A stretch of 11,777 nucleotides of DNA. Origin: CAYOEZ01 sp964402955. GTDB lineage: Bacteria > Chloroflexota > DTOL01 > DAOUCN01. The stretch covers positions 1 through 11,777 of the forward strand of contig CAYOEZ010000155.1 in the NCBI GenBank assembly GCA_964402955.1. The letters are read 5' to 3'. The notes under the pieces are model-generated. The model was not told the origin of the DNA. It was given only the letters and a program-made list of their open reading frames with translations, and did no database searches. Below are positions 5,989 to 11,777 of the stretch, in pieces (the first letter of the stretch is position 1; each line of letters starts with the position of its first letter). The position numbers and the translations under genes are program-made.

Positions 5989-6114
5989 ATGACTCTGGAG
6001 ATCCGTGATGTCATCATCGTTCAAGAAGTGAAGCCACCGCTTGTCGTCAGAAACGGCGAGATCAACGGTGGATGCAGGGCGGGATCAGCGGACAGTGCGA
6101 ATCTATTGCAATAA
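5989..6114 (+). pseudogene. Short brxC 5'-end copy C, potential 41-residue peptide
   Basis: ATG 5989, again preceded by GGGGGAGATGTTGCC, opens a 41-codon frame starting MTLEIRDVIIVQEVKPPL and reading VVRNGEIN. It leaves brxC-like sequence near 6065 and ends at TAA 6112-6114. It is the most diverged copy, suggesting it is the oldest or under the least constraint. Its tail runs into the promoter of the abiE pair, so this is the left junction between repeat and toxin-antitoxin cassette. Confidence 0.65.
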
Positions 6115-6136
6115 CATGCCATTTGTGGCATACTAT
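6107..6136 (+). promoter_or_regulatory. abiE promoter with palindromic operator
   Basis: TTGCAA (6107-6112) and TACTAT (6131-6136) are separated by 18 bp, a good sigma-70-type pair. Between them is the perfect inverted repeat ATGCCA-TTTG-TGGCAT (6116-6131). This is the expected place for an autoregulatory operator, since AbiEi antitoxins are known to bind inverted repeats in their own promoter. Transcription would start near 6143, essentially at the ATG of abiEi, so the mRNA may be leaderless. This fits the absence of a Shine-Dalgarno sequence there. Confidence 0.55.
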
Positions 6137-6140
6137 GCGT

Positions 6141-6782
6141 ATGGACTACCAACAGCTTGTGCGGATTGTGGGCGACGAGCCGGTCTTTGAGACGGGGCTG
6201 CTCCTGGCCGGAGATGTGGACGCGCGCGACGTGCGGCGGCAATTGTCGCGCTGGACGGACGCCGGGCGTATCCACCAATTGCGGCGCGGCGTCTATGCCC
6301 TGGCCCCACCCTTCCAAAAGGTGAAGGCGCACCCGTTTGTTCTGGCCAACCGCCTTGTGCGCAGCTCCTATGTCAGTTGCCAGTCGGCCCTGGCCCACTA
6401 TGGCCTGATTCCCGAATACACGCCAGTCGTCACGAGCATGACATCGGAACGTCCTGGCGCCTGGGACACTTCCCTGGGCAGCTACAGATACCATCACATC
6501 AAGCCTGCTCTCTTCTGGGGCTATCGGGCGCTGGATATGGGCGCCGGGCAACAGGCATTCGTGGCTACGCCCGAGAAGGCGCTGCTCGACCTGATTCACC
6601 TGCAGCCGGGCGCCGATAGTCGCGCCTACCTGCAGGAGCTGCGTCTACAGAATCTGGATCGGCTCGACCTCGACGAGCTACAGCGCCAGGCCCAGCGAGC
6701 CGCCAGCCCCAAGCTCAGACGGGCAGCGGCCATCGTGGCAGACCTGGCCAATGCCGAAGCGCAGGAGTACGAAACGCTATGA
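6141..6782 (+). CDS. abiEi: AbiEi-family antitoxin, type IV toxin-antitoxin
   Basis: This 213-residue protein has the AbiEi layout. An N-terminal winged helix (DARDVRRQLSRWTDAGRIHQL, then RRGVYALAPP) is followed by a C-terminal antitoxin domain with SYVSCQSALAHYGLIPE and the hallmark TPEKALLDLIHL. In this family the N-terminal domain binds DNA and represses the operon, and the protein counteracts the AbiEii toxin without direct binding. I chose ATG 6141; ATG 6135 two codons upstream is equally possible. The frame is open back to ATG 6072, but that start would lie upstream of the promoter and add residues unlike the family. The stop overlaps the toxin start (ATGA at 6779-6782), so the pair is translationally coupled. 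It is the first gene of a cassette placed between copies of the brxC 5' end. Confidence 0.85.
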   Translation: MDYQQLVRIVGDEPVFETGLLLAGDVDARDVRRQLSRWTDAGRIHQLRRGVYALAPPFQKVKAHPFVLANRLVRSSYVSCQSALAHYGLIPEYTPVVTSMTSERPGAWDTSLGSYRYHHIKPALFWGYRALDMGAGQQAFVATPEKALLDLIHLQPGADSRAYLQELRLQNLDRLDLDELQRQAQRAASPKLRRAAAIVADLANAEAQEYETL

Positions 6783-7594
6783 AGGATCACCTGGCCCAGC
6801 TAACGCGTTCTGCCCCCTCACCCGCCCAGGGAGGCAATATCGTGCGCGAGTATCTGCAGGCGCGCATCCTGGGCGCGTTGCAACGCGCTGGCGCCATGAT
6901 CCCGCTGGCCTTTCACGGCGGCACCGCCTTGCGCTTTCTCTACGCCATCCCCCGCTATTCCGAGGACCTGGACTTCGCCCTCGAACGATCGCAGGGGCAG
7001 TACGATTTCCGAGCCTACCTGCAGGCCATTCAGTCCGAGCTGGGCGGCGAAGGCTATGCAGTGACGCTGAAGGTGAGCGACAAGAAGACCGTGCATAGCG
7101 CTTTCGTGCGCTTCCCCGGCCTGCTCAGCGAGCTTGGCCTGTCGCCGCACCGCGACGAAGCGCTATCCGTCAAGATCGAGGTGGATACGAACCCGCAGGG
7201 CGGCGCCGTGCTTGCCACGACGGTCGTTCGCCGTCACCTGACGCTGCAGCTCCAGCATCACGATCGGGCCTCGCTGCTGGCTGGTAAACTGCACGCCATC
7301 TTACAGCGTCCCTATGCCAAGGGGCGCGATCTCTACGACTTGCTGTGGTATCTGAGCGATCCTGGCTGGCCGCCGCCCAATCTTGTGTTGCTCAACAACG
7401 CCCTACGCCAGACGGGCTGGCCTGGCGAGCTGCTGCCAGCCGAATCATGGCGCGCTGTAATTGCCGCTCGCCTGGCCCAGCTTTCCTGGCGGGACATGGC
7501 GTCCGATGTGGCGCCCTTTTTGGAGCCAAACGTTGACCCCGCCATCCTCACACTGGATAACCTGCTGAGAGTGTTGGAGGCAAGACGAACATGA
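6779..7594 (+). CDS. abiEii: AbiEii-family nucleotidyltransferase toxin
   Basis: This 271-residue protein has the AbiEii/AbiGii nucleotidyltransferase (DUF1814) motifs in order. HGGTALR is at residues 46-52 and SEDLDF at 61-66, forming the metal- and NTP-binding motif with two aspartates. VKIEVD is at 131-136, GKLHAIL at 169-175 and KGRDLYDL at 181-188. All expected catalytic residues appear present, so the toxin should be active. AbiEii-type enzymes bind GTP, some relatives modify tRNA 3' ends, and the outcome is growth arrest during phage infection. Its ATG overlaps the antitoxin stop and its TGA (7592-7594) overlaps the ATG of brxC (7591). The toxin-antitoxin pair is therefore read into the ATPase gene in one transcript. 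Confidence 0.88.
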   Translation: MKDHLAQLTRSAPSPAQGGNIVREYLQARILGALQRAGAMIPLAFHGGTALRFLYAIPRYSEDLDFALERSQGQYDFRAYLQAIQSELGGEGYAVTLKVSDKKTVHSAFVRFPGLLSELGLSPHRDEALSVKIEVDTNPQGGAVLATTVVRRHLTLQLQHHDRASLLAGKLHAILQRPYAKGRDLYDLLWYLSDPGWPPPNLVLLNNALRQTGWPGELLPAESWRAVIAARLAQLSWRDMASDVAPFLEPNVDPAILTLDNLLRVLEARRT

Positions 7595-7718
7595 CCTACG
7601 AATTTACGACGTCATCCAAATCCCAGAAACGAAGCCATCCCTCGTCATCAAGGTCGGCGAGATCAACGACGACAAGCGCAAGGCATTTCATGCGCGGGAG
7701 TACGTCATTACCAAGACC
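7591..7718 (+). other. Genuine 5' end of brxC, shifted out of frame by a one-base loss
   Basis: ATG 7591 overlaps the abiEii stop and begins ATGACCTACGAATTTAC, where copy B has ATGACCCTGCGTATTCGC. The brxC version is one base shorter before the shared GACGTCAT. From 7608 the downstream brxC frame reads DVIQIPETKPSLVIKVGEIN, then KRKAFHAREYVITKT, continuing directly into the Walker A region. So the natural N-terminus is encoded here, but ATG 7591 is in a different frame (it gives MTYEFTTSSK). Adding back one C after position 7595 would restore an unbroken protein of about 1134 residues. Otherwise translation could start only at GTG 7719 or a rare start such as ATT 7602. Confidence 0.7.
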
Positions 7719-10700
7719 GTGGCTGATGGGCTGCGCAGCGTGGTCAGAAACGTTGCCGAATCGGCGGACAAGGGATTTCCCGGCCAGGGCATCTGGGTGA
7801 GCGGCTCCTTCGGCACTGGCAAGTCCCACTTCCTCAGCTTTGCCGGCATGTTGCTGCGCGGCGAACCGGCGGCCTGGCAACGCGAGATTCCCGGTCTGCC
7901 GGCTGAGGGGCCGGATTCTCCGCTCGCAGTTCTCAAGCAGCGACGTGTCTTCGTCGTCCCCTTCAATAGCGTGGATCGGCCCGAGTCGTTCCAATTGGGC
8001 CTCTACGACGCCATTGCCCGCGAGCTGCGTCGCCAGCCGTTGCCGCCCCTCGAGTTGACTCACTTCGAGCGCATCATCCAATGGTTCGAGAACCTGGCCG
8101 CCGACACGCCGGGTGTGTACGATACCCTCTTCAGGCGTAGCCTGGTCATCACGTCGCGTGCCGACTATGATAAGCACCGACAAACCGCCCAGGGCCAGGA
8201 AACGCTTGCCCGAGAGCTGACGAGCTGCGGCATTGCCGCGCCGTCGGCGGCGACCGAGGCTGCCTATGCTGCGCCGGTGCCCGAAGCGATGCGCCGCCTG
8301 ACACAGCATCTGAAAGCCAATGGTTTCGCAGCCGTTGTCTTCCTGGTCGACGAGTTGACGCTCTTGCTCATGAACCTGGGGAAGGGCGAGCGCGGGCGGC
8401 CCGTGACCGATCTCAAGAACCTGCTTGAGGCTGAAGGCGCGACCTTGCCAGTGTGGGCGCTGGTCGTTCGCCACCAACCACTTGAGGACGTGGTGCGTGA
8501 GGTAGGCAAAGACGCGCTCGACAACCTCAAGGGCCGCATGGCAGCGAAGGAAATCGATATCGCCGACGTGGATCTCTACCAGGTGCTCGGCCAGCGCGTG
8601 CTACGGCCTGTGCCAGGGCAGGAGAAGGCGCTCGATGCCGCTGTGCAGGATAGCCTGGACAAAATCCCACCGGACCAGATTGACGTCTTGAAGAACCTTT
8701 ACGGCGCCAAGCGCTTCCAGGAGGCAGTGCGTTCGCTTTATCCTTTTCACCCAGCCATTGTGGACACGCTTGTCTCCGTCACCCATCTGCTCAGCCGCGA
8801 GCGCACGGCCATCAGTGTCATGTACGACATGCTGTTCGACCTGGCCGACCAGCCGCTGGGCACACTCATCCCCTACCACGAGGCCTTCCGCTATCTGATC
8901 GAGCAGGCGTCGGACGGCGAGTTTAGAGATCACCCCCAGCTCCAAGCGGCCAAGGCGATCATGCGTGACAAGGTGACGCCGCAGCTTGAGGATGCTTTCG
9001 TTGGCAGCCCAGAGCGTGTCGCCCGGGGGCAGGCCGTCGCCGGCAGCGTTATCCTGGGCCAATTGACCGACAAGGGCGTGGCCTTGCGCGGGCGCATGAC
9101 GCCCACCGTCATCGCTGCCCTCAACACCGAAGTGCTCAACGGCAAGGTCGCCATTCTCAGTAAGAAGCAGTTGGACGAAGCAATCAACCTGCTGTGCGAG
9201 CACTTGCTTGGCACCTTCAAGCGCGAGGGCGACGCCATTGTCGTTGAGCTGGCGCTCGGCTCCGATCCCATGGAGGAATTGGCCAAGGTCAACCCGCCCG
9301 AGGCGAAGGAGTGGGAGCGCACAGCCGTGCGTGAGATTCTGCACAGCATTTTCAGCACTGACACAGCGCAGGGCAAGCGCAGGCTTAACGTCAAGTGGCG
9401 GGGCACCAGCCGCGAGGGCACAGTCCAGGCGGTTGAGCCGGGAACCTCCGTCCTGCCGCCGCCCGAGCAGCGAGCCGAGTTCGCCGTCTGGTTGTGCCTG
9501 CCGCTCTTCGCCGGCGACGCCTGCCCACCGACCCCGGGCAAAAACGGAATCCCCAGTGCGCTCTGGCAGCCGCAGGAAGCGGACGACGAGACACGCCAGG
9601 CCTTAGGCAACCTGGCTCGCCTACTCTGGCTCACCGGCAGCGATCCAGGCAAAGCCTACATCGCAGACAAGTACAGCGGCGAAGAAGGCCGCCGCCTCAG
9701 CCAGAGTTGGGCGACCGCCGTCATCCAGGTGCGCGAAACACTCACCGGCAAGATTGCTGCCCTCTACACGCAGGGCACACCGCACTCTGTGTCCACCATC
9801 AGCGAGCACATTCCGGCGAACCTGACGCCGGAGGATGCGCTCAAGGACCTGGCCATGCGCCTGCTTGACGCTCGTTTCCGTCAGCACCCGCAATTCCAGC
9901 GAGAGGTCACCTCACAGGCGCTTGATTCTCTTTACAGGGGATTTATCAAGGGCCAGCAGACGATCACTCCCGATATGGGCCAGGTGCACGACTACGCGCT
10001 GGCGCTTGCGCAGCCGCTGGGCATTGTCAAGCTGTCCGGCGCTGCCTATGCACTCGATCTGGGCAACTCCCGCTACGTTCAGGAGATCGAGCAGGCGTTG
10101 CGCAGCAAAGAGGGTGTGCGCGTTGTCGAGATGGAACGCACGTTGGCCGGCGAGTTCGGTCTGCAACCTTTCGTCACACGCTTCCTCGCCCGCATGGCAG
10201 TCATTTTCCGCGATCACCGTGTGGAGCGTGAGCATAAGGTGCTGGCCATTGACGAACCCGAGCTTCTGGAGATTCAGTCCAACGATGTACTGATGCGTGG
10301 CAGCCGCGTCGAGCACGGCGCCTGGGCCGCTTTCGATGACTACTGCAAGAAGATCGGCGCCCCTGATGTGCCCAATGAGCAGAGCGTGCGCCAGCAAGAC
10401 GCCAGTTGGGCTGCCTTCCGCAAGTTCTGCGACGATCAGAAGAACCGCTATGCCACAATTCACCAGCAGGTGGTCAGCTCAAGCAAGATCGTCGGTGGGG
10501 CGCCTCAGCAGCTTGTAGGACTGATGGACACCATCAAGCAGTTCGTGGACACCGTTGCCGTGGCGCTGCTGGAGAATACATCCGAGGCAGGCATCCTCGC
10601 GCTGACCAAGACGACGCCGCCAGTGCGCACGTTGCCGACCATGATCGCCGACATGCAGGCCATGGCGCGCCGCCTGGGCGATGTTGAGATCCACAATCTC

Positions 10701-10994
10701 TATGTACAGTTGACAACCAACGAGACGCGCGCCGCCGCCAAAGACCTGGTGGCCGCCTACGTCACTGATCCCCAGGAAAAGGCTAGAGTCGTCACCGAGC
10801 TGAAGAAGCTGGGCGAGACCGTCGTGCAGGTCACGCGCCAAGGACAGCTCCTGCACTTCACGGCCAGACTGGGCCAATTAAGGCAAGCGCTGGTCCAGCT
10901 CAAGCTGTCGCCGCAGGAGGGTTGGGACGCTGTCGCCGGGCTTCCCGACAACACCGACGTGGCGGTTGAGGTTAGAACGGATGCTGAGTCCTGA
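7719..10994 (+). CDS. brxC: BrxC/PglY-type P-loop ATPase of BREX
   Basis: A very large P-loop protein, 1091 residues from GTG 7719 and about 1134 if the frameshifted 5' end is included, near the usual 1100-1200 for BrxC/PglY. Walker A is GSFGTGKSH at residues 29-37 (7803-7829), preceded by GIWVS as in BrxC (GVWISGFFGSGKSH is typical). Walker B is FLVDEL with acidic residues at 211-212. YPFHP at 341-345, then LSRERTAISVMYDML, is also characteristic of the family. The C-terminal ~600 residues are largely helical with no recognised domain. BrxC is required for BREX function, probably as a DNA-associated ATPase that organises the complex. DUF499-type and PglY ATPases are close alternatives. No start codon other than GTG 7719 restores the full N-terminus. 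The stop overlaps the next gene by 14 bases. Confidence 0.8.
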   Translation: MADGLRSVVRNVAESADKGFPGQGIWVSGSFGTGKSHFLSFAGMLLRGEPAAWQREIPGLPAEGPDSPLAVLKQRRVFVVPFNSVDRPESFQLGLYDAIARELRRQPLPPLELTHFERIIQWFENLAADTPGVYDTLFRRSLVITSRADYDKHRQTAQGQETLARELTSCGIAAPSAATEAAYAAPVPEAMRRLTQHLKANGFAAVVFLVDELTLLLMNLGKGERGRPVTDLKNLLEAEGATLPVWALVVRHQPLEDVVREVGKDALDNLKGRMAAKEIDIADVDLYQVLGQRVLRPVPGQEKALDAAVQDSLDKIPPDQIDVLKNLYGAKRFQEAVRSLYPFHPAIVDTLVSVTHLLSRERTAISVMYDMLFDLADQPLGTLIPYHEAFRYLIEQASDGEFRDHPQLQAAKAIMRDKVTPQLEDAFVGSPERVARGQAVAGSVILGQLTDKGVALRGRMTPTVIAALNTEVLNGKVAILSKKQLDEAINLLCEHLLGTFKREGDAIVVELALGSDPMEELAKVNPPEAKEWERTAVREILHSIFSTDTAQGKRRLNVKWRGTSREGTVQAVEPGTSVLPPPEQRAEFAVWLCLPLFAGDACPPTPGKNGIPSALWQPQEADDETRQALGNLARLLWLTGSDPGKAYIADKYSGEEGRRLSQSWATAVIQVRETLTGKIAALYTQGTPHSVSTISEHIPANLTPEDALKDLAMRLLDARFRQHPQFQREVTSQALDSLYRGFIKGQQTITPDMGQVHDYALALAQPLGIVKLSGAAYALDLGNSRYVQEIEQALRSKEGVRVVEMERTLAGEFGLQPFVTRFLARMAVIFRDHRVEREHKVLAIDEPELLEIQSNDVLMRGSRVEHGAWAAFDDYCKKIGAPDVPNEQSVRQQDASWAAFRKFCDDQKNRYATIHQQVVSSSKIVGGAPQQLVGLMDTIKQFVDTVAVALLENTSEAGILALTKTTPPVRTLPTMIADMQAMARRLGDVEIHNLYVQLTTNETRAAAKDLVAAYVTDPQEKARVVTELKKLGETVVQVTRQGQLLHFTARLGQLRQALVQLKLSPQEGWDAVAGLPDNTDVAVEVRTDAES

Positions 10995-11777
10995 GCAGTT
11001 GCGCACGTGTCTGCAAGAGCTTATTGCTCCCCACAGCAGGAGCGCTACAGTTGTCATCGAAGACCGCACGGGCCTGCTTGGGCAGGGCCTGCACGCGGGA
11101 CTCGCTCTGGAGATCGGCAAGCGGCCCTGGTTTATCATTCCCGCCGGCTCCCTGGTCGAGGTGCGCCGCCAACGCTGGCAGAACAAGCCGCAGCACGTCG
11201 CTCTGGTCGTCGCGCCCAATGCATCGCTGGCCGGTCTGCGCGACGTCACGTCGAGCGCGGCGCGCGTTCCTGCCGGTACGGCCCACCTGTTGCACGCGCT
11301 TCAGCGCATCCAGCTTCCCGATGATTCCCGGCTCGATCCGCTGGCCGAAGCCCTTCTGCACGACCCCAGCCGGCTGGCTGCCATGCAGGGGAAATCCATC
11401 ACGCGGCCAGATCTGCCCCAGGCCATCTTGAGCATGCTGTTGGGCGAGGCGTTGCCTGTCGGACCAACCGGTGCGATTCTTGCCGCAATCATACGCGCGA
11501 CAGTCATCCTCCCTCAGGCCGCCTATCCCTTCTGCCGTGAGTATGCTGAGGGCCTGCCGGATCAGTACCGGCCGTTAGTTACAGGGCTGCTCACCTGTGG
11601 TCAGAGCCGTTCCACCGTGGCGCGTGCCCTGCTGCAGGCAGACATCGGCAGTAGGGAGGAGCTACTCCCGGCTGATGCTCTTGTCTCCCGCCTCATGCAG
11701 CACGTCCAGCCATCCAACCAGAAAACGGCTCAGGAGCTGTTCCCCGGGCGGATCACAGAAGCCCTACAAGCCGAACC
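10981..11777 (+). CDS. 5' part of next BREX gene, probably pglZ, cut by the window end
   Basis: ATG 10981 lies inside the end of brxC and has GAGG at 10968-10971, nine bases upstream. The frame stays open for 265 codons to the end of the window. It begins MLSPEQLRTCLQELI and contains ATVVIEDRTGLLGQGLHAGL, a strand with HVALVVAPNASLAGLRDV near residues 80-97, and long helical segments (DLPQAILSMLLGEALPVG; YAEGLPDQYRPLVTGLL). This looks like the N-terminal region that precedes the alkaline-phosphatase-like PglZ domain in long PglZ proteins. The catalytic part would lie beyond the window, so I cannot confirm it. BREX gene order makes pglZ the natural candidate after brxC when pglX lies upstream. 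The coding call is strong, the family call is positional. Confidence 0.6.
   Translation, partial: MLSPEQLRTCLQELIAPHSRSATVVIEDRTGLLGQGLHAGLALEIGKRPWFIIPAGSLVEVRRQRWQNKPQHVALVVAPNASLAGLRDVTSSAARVPAGTAHLLHALQRIQLPDDSRLDPLAEALLHDPSRLAAMQGKSITRPDLPQAILSMLLGEALPVGPTGAILAAIIRATVILPQAAYPFCREYAEGLPDQYRPLVTGLLTCGQSRSTVARALLQADIGSREELLPADALVSRLMQHVQPSNQKTAQELFPGRITEALQAE

Larger units (their letters stand above)
5580..6065 (+). repeat. Tandem array of duplicated brxC 5' ends, 228-bp period
   Basis: Between the end of pglX and abiEi there are three successive copies of the start of brxC. Copy A (from about 5580) lacks its first codons. Copy B starts at ATG 5761, copy C at ATG 5989. B and C are exactly 228 bp apart, and A aligns to B at 227-228 bp. 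Each of A and B consists of brxC-like coding sequence followed by about 100 bp of shared spacer. The spacer carries three TGATGAGATT-type repeats and ends in a ribosome binding site (GGGAGATGTTGCC) placed directly before the ATG of the next copy. Copy C is followed not by the spacer but by the abiE genes. A fourth, genuine copy starts at 7591. This region holds no other gene. Confidence 0.85.

Noticed and set aside
7596..8477. Long open frame of 293 codons on the minus strand
   Set aside because: It lies antisense to the brxC 5' end and Walker A region, whose plus-strand frame carries recognisable family motifs. The length is explained by high GC content.

Overview
The window is GC-rich (roughly 60% by eye) and densely coded on the + strand. 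Genes overlap by ATGA or nearly abut, as in a bacterial defence island. No RNA gene, transposase or integrase gene, or CRISPR array is visible. The codon use fits many high-GC environmental bacteria, for example Chloroflexota, but no taxonomic marker is present and I would not name a lineage.

The content is best read as part of a BREX-type phage-defence locus in an unusual arrangement. Block 1 (16-1995) holds three tightly packed genes: an unrecognised 235-residue protein, a probable BrxA-like (DUF1819-type) protein, and a small protein in the brxB position. Block 2 (1996-2266) has no gene. It carries three different palindromic, operator-like motif sets stacked upstream of the next gene. Block 3 (2267-5555) encodes a PglX-like adenine-N6 DNA methyltransferase, about 1095 residues when repaired. 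As written it is split by a one-base frameshift near 2698 and an in-frame TGA at 3918-3920. Block 4 (about 5580-6114) is a tandem array of duplicated brxC 5' ends with a 228-bp period. Block 5 (6107-7594) is a type IV AbiEi/AbiEii toxin-antitoxin pair with its own promoter. Block 6 (7591-10994) is the large BrxC/PglY-type P-loop ATPase. Block 7 (10981 to the window end) is the first 265 codons of the next gene, by position probably pglZ.

The most notable observation is that the first 25-40 codons of brxC occur four times: three incomplete copies between pglX and abiEi, and the genuine one directly after abiEii. The abiE pair therefore sits between two direct repeats of the start of brxC, as if accessory cassettes had entered repeatedly at the brxC start and rebuilt it each time. 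The duplicate copies also show that the genuine brxC has lost one base within its first codons, so its uninterrupted frame begins only at GTG 7719.

In BREX systems, PglX marks self DNA while BrxC, PglZ and the small Brx proteins take part in methylation and in blocking phage replication. The AbiE pair could guard the locus or act independently. With three lesions in pglX and brxC, the locus is either decaying or affected by local sequence errors. The sequence alone cannot decide which.
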